A stretch of 41,745 bases of DNA from Oscillospiraceae bacterium. Lineage in GTDB: Bacteria; Bacillota; Clostridia; Oscillospirales; Acutalibacteraceae. How positions within the stretch are numbered: position 1 is the first letter of the stretch; every line of letters starts with the position of its first letter. The stretch lies in assembly GCA_031267965.1 (NCBI GenBank), contig JAIRYC010000018.1:1-41745 (forward strand), given 5' to 3'. Shown piece after piece: positions 7,378 to 15,597 of the stretch. The position numbers were made by a program, and so were the translations under genes. The notes under the pieces are model-generated. The model ran no database searches, had not been told where the DNA came from, and saw only the letters and a program-made list of their open reading frames with translations.

Positions 7378-8130
7378 TTACGGACCAGCGTCTGCCTTCT
7401 CATCAATTTTGCAAGCTACTGTTGAACCAAATGTGGCAAACATTCGTTCCGGCAATAACTCCGATAATCCCAAAAGATTTTTAACCAAAGCTTCCAAATC
7501 TTTTAATATTTCCTGCGGATCATCCAGAATCTCAAAACCCATCAAGTGTTGGGTGTAAAGTTCCACTTCATCAAGTGTAATACGAATCAACGCACGGCCT
7601 ACAGTTTTAGAGTCAAACGGAATGCACCAGCCACGTTTTATGCACTCAGTCAACCAACGAGAAATAAACTCCGCACCGCCCTTTAAGAAGGTTTGCTGAA
7701 AAATCCGCCTTGCCTGCCGGCTGCGCAGTTGTTCAGCATTGACCAAACTGAATGCATAGCAGGCAAAATTATTATCCATCTTTTTCGCTTCATCAAAGAA
7801 TATATTAATAATTTCTGTCAGGTTGCTCGCTTCCTTAAGCTCCGCCTCTATTCCGTCCAAATAAAGCTTAAACATGCATTCCGCGTGAATTAATACCGCC
7901 CGCCAAAGTTCTTTTTTGCTCGAATAGTGATTATATAAAGAAGAAACAGTTATCCCCGCAGTCTGCGCAAGCTCCTGCATGTGCATACCTGCAAAGCCTT
8001 TGTGCGCAAAAATCAACGTGGCCTCTAAAAGGATTCGTTCCTTTGTCACGCTGTTTTCATGCATGATTGGCAGAGGAATTTCTTTCCCAAATAAACGATA
8101 CACCCAAATATCACCTTTAGCACTCCCCAT
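7378..8130 (-). CDS. TetR/AcrR-family transcriptional regulator
   Basis: A protein of 250 residues. The DNA-binding domain is at about residues 27-73: KERILLEATLIFAHKGFAG, then MQELAQTAGITVSSLYNHY with the recognition helix, then SSKKELWRAVL. The remaining ~175 residues are the helical ligand-binding domain and are not assignable to a known ligand. The N-terminus is some 22 residues longer than usual. I keep ATG 8130 because GGAG sits 8 bases upstream and the internal ATG has no ribosome site. A consensus promoter (8241-8269) drives it. It is likely autoregulated, controlling the two small genes downstream and possibly the divergent surface-protein gene. Confidence 0.9.
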   Translation of the reverse strand: MGSAKGDIWVYRLFGKEIPLPIMHENSVTKERILLEATLIFAHKGFAGMHMQELAQTAGITVSSLYNHYSSKKELWRAVLIHAECMFKLYLDGIEAELKEASNLTEIINIFFDEAKKMDNNFACYAFSLVNAEQLRSRQARRIFQQTFLKGGAEFISRWLTECIKRGWCIPFDSKTVGRALIRITLDEVELYTQHLMGFEILDDPQEILKDLEALVKNLLGLSELLPERMFATFGSTVACKIDEKADAGP

Positions 8131-8240
8131 TTATCCCGCTCCTTCACCAGTGCACCAAGTTGTTCAAATCGTAGTGCTTCTCACAACTTTGTTTAGATTA
8201 TACTATATGTTTCTTCAGTATGCAGTACTATCTGACTGAT

Positions 8241-8269
8241 ATTATAGAGAATAAACGCTCGTTTGTCAA
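8241..8269 (-). promoter_or_regulatory. Consensus sigma-A promoter for the TetR operon
   Basis: Minus strand: TTGACA (8269-8264), a 17-base spacer, then TATAAT (8246-8241), a perfect match to the vegetative consensus. It leaves a leader of about 105 bases before ATG 8130. The AGTA/TACT half-sites near 8219-8231 could belong to an operator but are too weak to call. Confidence 0.85.
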
Positions 8270-8412
8270 GTGTTGTCATCTAATTGAGATTTTTTTATAA
8301 TAAAATCTAGCCATCAGCATGATTACATCGCTGATATGAAAAACATTCCAGCCTTCCCCCCCAAAAAAAAATATTTTTTACCTAATATTCATTATCTTTT
8401 CGCATTTGGGGA

Positions 8413-8441
8413 TTGCAATTGTCGGCGCATTGTGCTATACT
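8413..8441 (+). promoter_or_regulatory. Promoter for the surface-protein gene
   Basis: TTGCAA (8413-8418), 17 bases, then TATACT (8436-8441) preceded by TGC, so both a -35 and an extended -10 element are present. It leaves a leader of about 135 bases. Between 8270 and 8412 I see only AT-rich sequence with a C-run and A-run near 8355-8370 and no gene. Confidence 0.7.
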
Positions 8442-8539
8442 TCGTCTATAGATATCATAGTGGTATAAGTTTTATCGGCACATTGGCTGGCAAATTTTGC
8501 GTGTTTCTGCGTCTTATTCAGTTTTAAGATTACACAAAT

Positions 8540-8565
8540 AACGTCATCTCAAAACGTCATCTCAA
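8540..8565 (+). repeat. Perfect 13-base tandem duplication in a leader
   Basis: The 13-mer AACGTCATCTCAA occurs twice head to tail (8540-8552 and 8553-8565), just upstream of the ribosome site of the 8586 gene. It could be a regulatory half-site pair or a recent slippage duplication. Confidence 0.7.
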
Positions 8566-8585
8566 GAAGATAAGGAAGTGAAGCC

Positions 8586-10394
8586 TTGAAACGAGCGCTT
8601 TCCTTTATATTATGTCTGTTGTTGCTCCTTGGGGCGGCAGCGGGTGTTTTTACTGCCTCCGCTCAGGTTAAAGTAACTGTTCCGGACCGGTTCAGCATAC
8701 TCACCGGAAATTTCGGATCCCCTGGCGAGAACAATGCACGCCGGCCTGAAAACGCCAGCTATGCGTGGCTTGAGGAAATTTTTATCCGTGAGGCTGCCGG
8801 TTCGCTTATCTATAGTGCGGTTGTGCCGATCGACTCATATCCTTTTAAAAGTACGCTAAAAAGCTTCCGGCAGGATGTTAAGGAATTCTTGGATTTGCTG
8901 GGTCAGGCCAAGGATCCCGTTGCTATGTTCAAAGATCTTGCCAATATATATGAACAGGTGCGCCTTGGGTTATCGCTTGTTGGTACAGGTGCCAGTGAAT
9001 ATGAACAGCGCACCTATCTGGAGCGCGAGAATGGCATAAAATTCCCGGACGAAAAGAATGCTACGGAATATGACTCCATGATGACCACCATTCTTTATGC
9101 GGTTGAACGCTATCAACTGGGGCAAGCTATCTTCGGGATTTCTGACTTTACGCTTCCGGCGGGTGTGTGGCTGGAGGAAGCCGCAGTCCTTGCGTTAAAA
9201 CAATATTTCAAGTCTGATAAAGACTACTTCGGCAATGTTACAACGTTACGTGAGTTTGTTGTCACTATCATGAAGGCCTACCTCCGCTCGCAAAATGTGA
9301 TTATGCCTGACAATGCAACCGAACAAGAGATTATCAGCGCGCTTGTTATTATTGGCGCCAAGCAGATTGGCTACACCAATGTGCCTTCTCCTGAAACAAT
9401 GATCGAAGCGCAGCTCATCGCCTACGAGTTAGGTTCGGAAATTTTCATGCGCTATAAAGTAATGTGCCAGCCCGGCGCGCTTATGGAGGCAATGAGTTCC
9501 AGCGATCCCTCGGAAGCAATTGCACGGATTATTCTGGAAACAATGGTTCATGAGAAGAGCAACATTGACCCCACCAAGCTTTCTATGGATGATCTGTTTA
9601 CTCAAACGCTCGTTTTTGGCTATTTTGCCCTCACTCCCGATTTTTACTCCGACGTTTATGAATATAACGTTCAACTTATGTACAAGCGTGATAATTTCTA
9701 TCTCTCCGCCTTCTCTTATGCCCCGTTGATGGAGCCGATGGGGCTTTCCGACAACGTGACGCTTAAGGTCAACGGAGTTGAGGCATCATTGCGCAAACCG
9801 ATTAACATTGGACTGGATTCTAATGAACGTGAGCAGTTGGTTGACTTAGAGGTGCATTATCGTGATGCGTCTAAAGGTGTTGATCAAACGCAGCACTATG
9901 TGTTTCACGTTTTCCAAGGCACCCAATCTCCGCCGGCCAATGAGCACAACTTGTTTTCAGCGGCAATTAAGATTTTTGATTTGACTGGCACAATCGGCAC
10001 ATTCTTTGCCCAAACGCCAAAGTCTACAGGATCGGTGGATCCCACCATCCCGCCAGGGTATGTACCGCCAACATTTAAGCCTAATTCCGGTATCCTTCCA
10101 CCGTTGATACCCGATGATTTCGGCGCCGTGCTGGGCGCCAACACCGCAGTGCCGGCAAACGCTAAATCCGGCGCTCTGACCGCAGGAGATAACGCCCAAG
10201 GACTTGCCGCACTTTTAGAACGCCTGAAACAGGACAATCTATGGTTATATATCACTGGCGGCATGGTATTGATTGCAGGCGCAGTAACAGTTTTTATCCA
10301 CGACCGCAAAAAACAAGAAGCCGAACACCTTGCTATGGGCTTTAAGCCAACCGGCAAAAAAAAGAAAAACAACAAACCCGATAACCGTTTCTAA
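8586..10394 (+). CDS. Secreted, membrane-anchored surface protein of unknown function
   Basis: A protein of 602 residues, TTG start at 8586 with AAGGAAG upstream. Residues 1-26 are a signal peptide (cleavage likely after TASA). The next ~350 residues are mostly helical, with many aromatic residues and no motif I know. About residues 365-445 (NLYKRD-type strands with 'LSDNVTLKVNG') resemble an Ig- or cadherin-like beta-sandwich. A Pro/Gly-rich linker follows (about 480-545). A single membrane helix near 551-573 (LYITGGMVLIAGAVTVF) and a very basic tail (KKKKNNK) anchor it with the bulk outside. It lies directly before the two-component system and HtrA on the same strand, so it may be a client or sensor partner of that envelope-stress group. 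Confidence 0.75.
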   Translation: MKRALSFILCLLLLLGAAAGVFTASAQVKVTVPDRFSILTGNFGSPGENNARRPENASYAWLEEIFIREAAGSLIYSAVVPIDSYPFKSTLKSFRQDVKEFLDLLGQAKDPVAMFKDLANIYEQVRLGLSLVGTGASEYEQRTYLERENGIKFPDEKNATEYDSMMTTILYAVERYQLGQAIFGISDFTLPAGVWLEEAAVLALKQYFKSDKDYFGNVTTLREFVVTIMKAYLRSQNVIMPDNATEQEIISALVIIGAKQIGYTNVPSPETMIEAQLIAYELGSEIFMRYKVMCQPGALMEAMSSSDPSEAIARIILETMVHEKSNIDPTKLSMDDLFTQTLVFGYFALTPDFYSDVYEYNVQLMYKRDNFYLSAFSYAPLMEPMGLSDNVTLKVNGVEASLRKPINIGLDSNEREQLVDLEVHYRDASKGVDQTQHYVFHVFQGTQSPPANEHNLFSAAIKIFDLTGTIGTFFAQTPKSTGSVDPTIPPGYVPPTFKPNSGILPPLIPDDFGAVLGANTAVPANAKSGALTAGDNAQGLAALLERLKQDNLWLYITGGMVLIAGAVTVFIHDRKKQEAEHLAMGFKPTGKKKKNNKPDNRF

Positions 10395-10455
10395 TCTTAT
10401 ATTTGAAATAAGACACCATCAAACACAAGTTTTTCTCTCCAAGAGGGAACACATG

Positions 10456-10495
10456 CGCAAATGTCAGCCGATGCTTCTGTATCGGCTGATTTGCG
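10456..10495 (+). promoter_or_regulatory. 15-bp stem-loop ahead of the response regulator gene
   Basis: The arms CGCAAA+TCAGCCGAT (10456-10472, with a 2-base bulge TG) and ATCGGCTGA+TTTGCG (10481-10495) pair fully around an 8-base loop. No T-run follows on either strand, so it does not look like a normal intrinsic terminator. It could be an RNA element, an mRNA-stabilising hairpin or an operator located 41 bases before the regulator start. Confidence 0.6.
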
Positions 10496-10535
10496 AAAAA
10501 AGATGGACAAACTGTCCAGGAAGGCTGGTAATACT

Positions 10536-11228
10536 ATGGCTCTTGAGAAAATTCTAGTTGTGGACGACGACACCAATATCTGCGAGTTGCTCCGACTTTA
10601 TTTGGAGAAGGAGGGTTACACAGTCACAATTGCAAACGACGGCGAGGCGGCGGTTGCCACATGCCGTGAGTTTAATCCGGCGCTGATTATGCTTGACATC
10701 ATGCTGCCTAAGCTGGACGGCTGGGGTGTTTGCCGTGAGGTACGCAAAACCAGTGAGGTGCCCATCATCATGCTCACTGCCAAGGGCGAAACCTTTGACA
10801 AAGTGCTTGGACTGGAGCTTGGCGCAGACGACTATATTGTCAAGCCATTTGACGCAAAAGAAGTCCTTGCGCGCATTAAAGCGGTACTGCGCCGCTCGAC
10901 GCCAACGCAAAACGACAAGGATGTTAAGGAAGTCCGTTACGATAAACTGGTAATCAACCTGACGAACTATGAGCTTCAGGTGGACGGCAAGCGCGTGGAT
11001 ACTCCGCCGAAAGAGTTGGAGCTTATTTTCCATCTTGCCAGCAACCCGAACAGAGTCTATACCCGTGACCAACTGCTCGACGAGGTCTGGGGGTTTGACT
11101 ATTACGGCGACTCGCGCACCGTTGATGTGCATGTAAAGCGTCTGCGTGAAAAACTCGAAGGCGTTAGCGATAGATGGGAACTAAAAACAGTTTGGAGTGT
11201 GGGTTACAAATTTGAAACCAGAGCGTAA
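10536..11228 (+). CDS. OmpR/PhoB-family response regulator
   Basis: A protein of 230 residues. I start it at ATG 10536 (MALEKILVVDDD), behind AGGAAGG. A longer frame from 10461 would have to be translated through the stem-loop and has no ribosome site. The receiver domain has acidic residues D10-D12, phosphoacceptor D54 (LIMLDIMLP), Thr in IIMLTAK and Lys in DYIVKPFD. The C-terminal winged helix (PPKELELIFHLASNPNRVYTRDQLLDEVW and SRTVDVHVKRLREKL) is typical of the OmpR/PhoB group. It overlaps the histidine kinase gene, and HtrA follows. That arrangement resembles CssRS-HtrA type secretion-stress systems, so regulation of htrA and of the upstream surface protein is a reasonable inference. Confidence 0.95.
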   Translation: MALEKILVVDDDTNICELLRLYLEKEGYTVTIANDGEAAVATCREFNPALIMLDIMLPKLDGWGVCREVRKTSEVPIIMLTAKGETFDKVLGLELGADDYIVKPFDAKEVLARIKAVLRRSTPTQNDKDVKEVRYDKLVINLTNYELQVDGKRVDTPPKELELIFHLASNPNRVYTRDQLLDEVWGFDYYGDSRTVDVHVKRLREKLEGVSDRWELKTVWSVGYKFETRA

Positions 11229-12801
11229 AAGCCGCGTACACAAGCGCGTGCACTTCCTCAAGTCCGGTCTGTTTCGGCGTTATGTTGTTACCATCAGTTC
11301 CCTCCTGATGGTGAGTTTCATTATCTTGGGGGCAGCGTTTCTGGTTACCATTGCACAGTTTTGGTCGGATGAAAAGCTGGCCCAACTGGGCGAGAACGCA
11401 CAACGCATTGCGGAACGCACTCAGCTTGTCTTGTCGTCCAAATCAATCGAATCCGAACGTATGGTACTGTATACGCTCACAGAAACCGCTAACGCACTGA
11501 ATACTGGGATTGATGAGGAAGCATATCCAGACTCATACCTGCGCACCGATTTATTGGTTGTCAACACCGAAGGGCAGGTTGTGTATTGCTCCGATATGCT
11601 CGCCTTTGGCACAAACGGCAAATATAACGTTAACGATAGTTGCCCAATTCACCAGAGCACTGTTTTACCGGCGGATTTAATGGAACATGCCTTGACCAAG
11701 CCATATCAAAGCGAAGGCACACTTGGCGGAATGTTTACAGAAAGCCGCTATTTTGCCTCCGTACCACTGTATGCAGGAGAAAAAAACACCATCAACGGCG
11801 CAATTTTTGCAACCGCACCGCTTACACAAGGGTTGCGCCCATATATCCAACAGATCACACTGCGTTACTTTAGCACGGTGATGGTTTCGCTTTTGCTGGC
11901 AATTGGCTTAATCGCTTTCCTCTCATACCGCCTCGCAAAGCCACTGCTGGACATGCAGCAGGCCGCAAGCCGTTACGCCATAGGCGACTTCAGCACGCGG
12001 GTATATTACCGCAAAAAAACGTGCGGCTCCCAAAATAGAGGGAAAAAGCGCCAAAAATATCCTGACGAGTTGTTTACACTCGTTGAATCCTTTAATAATA
12101 TGGCACAGGATTTATCGGTGCTTGAGCAGACGCGCCGCAGCTTTGTCGCAAATGTTTCTCACGAACTCAAAACCCCCATGACCACAATCGGTGGATTTAT
12201 CGACGGTATACTTGACGGCACAATCCCACCCGCGCGGCAGGAACATTATCTTGGCATTGTTTCCGGCGAGGTACGCAGATTATCGCGTCTTGTTACGGGT
12301 ATGCTGAACATGAGCCGCATTGAAGCAGGCGAGCTACACATGAAACCCAAGCCTTTTGATATTTCCGAGCTGTTGCTGCAAACCTTGCTGAATTTTGAAA
12401 GACTGATTGAGCAGAAAGATGTGCGTGTAGAAGGAATTGATACCCTCCGGCCTGTGCACATTTCCGCTGACCGTGATATGATGAGCCAAGTGATTTATAA
12501 CCTCTGCGATAACGCCGTAAAATTCGTTGACGGCGGTGGCATAATAAGCGTAAGCGCGTTGGATGAGGAGGACAGGGTCGTCGTTGCCATACGCAACAGC
12601 GGCACTGGAATTGAATCCCAAAATTTGTCCAGCGTTTTTGAGAGATTCTATAAGGTAGACCAGAGCCGCAGCTACGACACCAAGAGTGCTGGACTGGGGC
12701 TTTATATCGTTAAAACGATTATAGAGCTTCATGGCGGTAAAATCAGCGCCGCTAGTGTGGAGAATCAATATGCGGAGTTCAATTTCTGGCTGCCAAAGTA
12801 A
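11197..12801 (+). CDS. Membrane sensor histidine kinase
   Basis: About 534 residues, counted from GTG 11197 (a TTG at 11212 is an alternative; no start has a well-spaced ribosome site, consistent with coupling to the regulator it overlaps). Membrane helix 1 is at ~30-54, an extracellular sensor domain at ~55-220, and membrane helix 2 at ~225-245. A HAMP-like linker (~246-308) carries an unusual basic insert (YRKKTCGSQNRGKKRQK, 271-287). HisKA has the phosphoacceptor H322 in VSHELKTPMTT. HATPase_c has N435/N439 (YNLCDNAVKF), a G1 box NSGTGI where Asp is replaced by Asn, an F box and SAGLGLYIVK. It presumably phosphorylates D54 of its partner regulator. The signal sensed is unknown. Confidence 0.93.
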   Translation: MWVTNLKPERKSRVHKRVHFLKSGLFRRYVVTISSLLMVSFIILGAAFLVTIAQFWSDEKLAQLGENAQRIAERTQLVLSSKSIESERMVLYTLTETANALNTGIDEEAYPDSYLRTDLLVVNTEGQVVYCSDMLAFGTNGKYNVNDSCPIHQSTVLPADLMEHALTKPYQSEGTLGGMFTESRYFASVPLYAGEKNTINGAIFATAPLTQGLRPYIQQITLRYFSTVMVSLLLAIGLIAFLSYRLAKPLLDMQQAASRYAIGDFSTRVYYRKKTCGSQNRGKKRQKYPDELFTLVESFNNMAQDLSVLEQTRRSFVANVSHELKTPMTTIGGFIDGILDGTIPPARQEHYLGIVSGEVRRLSRLVTGMLNMSRIEAGELHMKPKPFDISELLLQTLLNFERLIEQKDVRVEGIDTLRPVHISADRDMMSQVIYNLCDNAVKFVDGGGIISVSALDEEDRVVVAIRNSGTGIESQNLSSVFERFYKVDQSRSYDTKSAGLGLYIVKTIIELHGGKISAASVENQYAEFNFWLPK

Positions 12802-12889
12802 TTTCTATTCTGCAAATTTTCACACAATCAATTTGTTATCCACACATCAAGCTGGTAAATTAAACGCATGCAAAACTTAGGAGGACACG

Positions 12890-14491
12890 ATGGACGAACA
12901 TTTTAACAGACAAATACCGGAAACGCCTGGTGACGGCACACCGCCACCAATCCCTTTTGGCTCACATGATAAGCCTACCAACCCACCTGTGGATGAACTG
13001 CCACCCACGGAAGCTGACGCCCCCCTCCCGGGTTCGCCATTCGAGTCTTTCCCGCCCATTGATGAGGTAAATCCATCCGTTGATACTCATCTGCAACCCG
13101 GCACGCTTTCCCCTTCGCCATTGCCGTCTTCTGCGCCCGCGCTTGGCGGAGCGACTTACGTACCATTTGGTGCGCCGCAACCTGATTTGATTCAGCCGCC
13201 TTACGCAGCCTCTGGCGCACCGCCGCAATACCAAGGTGGATATCCGGCGTTTGCGCCAGGCACGCCTAACCAAGCGCCCGCTGCCTCACCCACCACCAAG
13301 AAAAAACATCCGGGACTTGTTGTGCTGGCGGTGCTGGTTTTCATTGTTATTGTCGTTACGGGTACGATCTTTATCTCCGACTTGATTGATAAGAGTAACA
13401 CCGGCGGTCCGCTTTACGGCGACAACACCACTCTCAATCTCCAATCTACGCCCAACGCTGATGTGGAGATTCCCAAGTCTGGCACAGTGCTCACCAGTGA
13501 GCAACTTGTGGCAAAGCTTCAGCCGTCTGTTGTCGGCATTGTGCTGTTTTCCAGCCGTCAGGCCACATCCGTTGGCAGTGCCTCAGGGATAATCATGGGA
13601 GAAGACAGCACCAAAAAATACACCTATATCATCACCTGTGCCCATGTTATTAACGATACGTCCGGACTGACGGTTAAGGTTCAGTTTGAGGATGGCAGTC
13701 AAATCAACGCAGACATTGTCGGCTATGACACACGCACGGATTTAGGCGTAATCCGCATTAAAAAGACCGGGCTTAAGGCGGCGGAGTTTGGCAATTCTGA
13801 AACGCTGAAGGCTGGTGAGCCTGTGTGGGCAATCGGCAACCCGGCTGGCATGGATTTTTACGGCTCCGCAACAACTGGCATTGTTTCCAGCATTGGGCGC
13901 GACATGAAAAGCGAAAATGAAATGAAGCTCATTCAACATGACGCGGCAATCAATCCGGGTAACTCCGGCGGTCCTCTGGTTAATAAATACGGTCAAGTTA
14001 TTGGCATTGTTTCACTCAAAATCGTCAGCGATGACATTGAAGGTATGGGCTTTGCGATTCCAACTACTCCCGCGAAGGAAATTATTGACAAAATCATAAA
14101 GAACGGCTATGTTCCTAACCGCGCACGGCTTGGCATTTCCTTCATTGAAGCTTCGCAGAGCTACAAATACAGCCCTATCCTGCAAATGAAGAAATTGCCG
14201 GTCGGTTCGCTGATCATCATGGCCATTGACAAAAACGGCGCTTTGGCAGATACTGACGCTCGTGTGAATGATCTTATCGTAGCAGTCAACGGAAAGAAAC
14301 TGGATAAATCTGACATACTGCTTGAGGTTATTCAAAAGAGCAAGCCCGGCGACACACTAATGCTGAGCCTTGTGCGCGTTTTCAGCGACTACAGCACCCA
14401 GGAATTTACAGTCAAAGCCAAACTGATTGAAGATAAGGGCGATTCCAATACAGTTACTCCGGAAGACCCCGACGTTCTGTTACCGTTTTAA
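12890..14491 (+). CDS. htrA: HtrA/DegP-family membrane serine protease with PDZ domain
   Basis: A protein of 533 residues, AGGAGG before ATG 12890. Residues 1-138 are a Pro/Gly/Ser-rich cytoplasmic leader, residues 142-163 a membrane helix after KKKH, then the extracellular trypsin-like domain with catalytic H252 (TCAHVI), D284 (RTDLGVI) and S359 (PGNSGGPL), and one PDZ domain from about 400 to 500. A type-II membrane HtrA with this layout is standard in Firmicutes and degrades misfolded secreted proteins. The proline-rich leader is unusually long. It follows the two-component genes by 88 bases without an obvious separate promoter and ends at a clear terminator, so it is probably the last gene of that operon. 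Confidence 0.95.
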   Translation: MDEHFNRQIPETPGDGTPPPIPFGSHDKPTNPPVDELPPTEADAPLPGSPFESFPPIDEVNPSVDTHLQPGTLSPSPLPSSAPALGGATYVPFGAPQPDLIQPPYAASGAPPQYQGGYPAFAPGTPNQAPAASPTTKKKHPGLVVLAVLVFIVIVVTGTIFISDLIDKSNTGGPLYGDNTTLNLQSTPNADVEIPKSGTVLTSEQLVAKLQPSVVGIVLFSSRQATSVGSASGIIMGEDSTKKYTYIITCAHVINDTSGLTVKVQFEDGSQINADIVGYDTRTDLGVIRIKKTGLKAAEFGNSETLKAGEPVWAIGNPAGMDFYGSATTGIVSSIGRDMKSENEMKLIQHDAAINPGNSGGPLVNKYGQVIGIVSLKIVSDDIEGMGFAIPTTPAKEIIDKIIKNGYVPNRARLGISFIEASQSYKYSPILQMKKLPVGSLIIMAIDKNGALADTDARVNDLIVAVNGKKLDKSDILLEVIQKSKPGDTLMLSLVRVFSDYSTQEFTVKAKLIEDKGDSNTVTPEDPDVLLPF

Positions 14492-14505
14492 CAGGCAAGA
14501 AATCT

Positions 14506-14540
14506 GAGGGGTACGGTACGCCGTACCTCTTTTTATTTTT
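14506..14540 (+). terminator. Intrinsic terminator after htrA
   Basis: The stem GAGGGGTACGG / CCGTACCTC (14506-14516 and 14521-14529) has a four-base loop, TACG, and runs into TCTTTTTATTTTT. It is a classic rho-independent terminator that closes the surface protein - two-component - htrA unit. Confidence 0.9.
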
Positions 14541-14674
14541 GTATAGCCGCAGAAGATTTCGACACACTATACTTGTTTATATCAGTGTTGTGGTGGTACA
14601 ATTTGTCAGCGCTGATTAGGGTAGGTTGACCTTCGGCCCACCTTAAATTCTCAAAAATGAAAGGACGTAAAACT

Positions 14675-15439
14675 ATGAAGAAAATTTTCTCCCTGCTGCT
14701 CAGCATTCTATGCTTCAGCACATTATTTGCCGCCTGAAAAAGCATACCCAAAACACCTAACCCCTCCACCACACCCACGATTGCAACTACGCCCACACCT
14801 ACAAGCACCGCGCCTGCTCTGACCACTGTTTCCACCAAAACTGAAGAATTCGGCAAGGCAAGGTTAGAGTATCTTGTCGCCGAAAATTTTGCGGATGAGG
14901 ATGTTGAAGACAAGCTCAATGAAAACCTGAAAACCTTTGGTTTAGTTGCGCTGAAGGATGTTGAAAAGGAAGCCGATGCGCCAGACGTCAATTCCAAGGC
15001 AGAATACGCTGTCATTGGCAAAAAGTATATCTCTGCGATTTCTAAATCTGCTGAAACCAAAACCGGTGCTTCTTATCCTACAAATTCCATTAAAACAAAA
15101 ACCTTTGATCTTACCACGGGTGAAGCTGTTGGCAGCAACGGACTGGGCAATTTTATAAAGCTTGACACGGCGTTCAAAGCTTTGCTCGAGGATAAAGCCA
15201 AAACCAAAATTATTTATCCGACTACGGAGGACAGCATTAAAGACGCGAACGCTGTACTTGCCAAAGCATTTGTCGATGACGTAAAAGAACCTGAATCCCG
15301 TTATGCGTTGGCTGAGGATGGCTTTTTGTTCTATCTGCCCGAGCGGACCCATGCGGAGGGCGATTACTGGCTGTTCAAGCTCAGCTACACGGACGCTAAG
15401 GATGTATTGAAGGCAGATTTTGCGGAACTGATAAAATAA
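14675..15439 (+). pseudogene. DUF3298/RsiV-like lipoprotein with TGA at the lipobox cysteine
   Basis: ATG 14675 (AAAGGA upstream) begins MKKIFSLLLSILCFSTLFAA, a lipoprotein signal peptide. Codon 21, where the lipobox Cys belongs, is TGA (14735-14737). The same frame then continues without another stop to TAA 15437-15439. It reads first a Thr/Pro linker (TPTIATTPTPTSTAP), then a folded domain with YAVIGKKYISAISKS, GASYPTNSIKTKTFDLTTG and a C-terminal 'GFLFYLPERTHAEGDYW'. This resembles the DUF3298 domain of RsiV/PdaC-type proteins. One base (TGC or TGT to TGA) would restore a normal 254-residue lipoprotein. Either the gene is freshly inactivated or the base is an error. I see no SECIS-like hairpin after the TGA. 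Confidence 0.75.
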
Positions 15440-15486
15440 TATCACGCTGTATTTTCACGGGCGTAGACTTCGGTTTGCGCCTGCTC

Positions 15487-15515
15487 TTGTTTTTGTTTGT
15501 GAAAACGCGTATAAT
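15487..15515 (+). promoter_or_regulatory. Promoter for the penicillin-binding protein gene
   Basis: TTGTTT (15487-15492), 17 bases, then TATAAT (15510-15515), about 80 bases before ATG 15598. The leader holds no clear structure. Confidence 0.7.
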
Positions 15516-15597
15516 ATTTAAAGTTATACGCAAATTTGTTCCTGTACTTAGCGGCAAATCGCCGTATCACGCATAGACTCTGCCGGAGGTGCCATAA

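Noticed and set aside
8336..8527. 63-codon plus-strand frame in the intergenic region
   Set aside because: It passes through the promoter of the 8586 gene, has no ribosome site and is low in complexity.
10554..11132. 192-codon minus-strand frame
   Set aside because: It lies fully within the response regulator gene, whose catalytic residues are unmistakable.
14735..14760. Selenocysteine insertion at the TGA of the lipoprotein gene
   Set aside because: No hairpin that could serve as a bacterial SECIS follows the TGA, and Sec in a lipobox has no precedent I know. A nonsense mutation or base error is simpler.
14533..15060. 175-codon minus-strand frame
   Set aside because: It is the shadow of the plus-strand lipoprotein pseudogene, which has a signal peptide and a recognisable domain.
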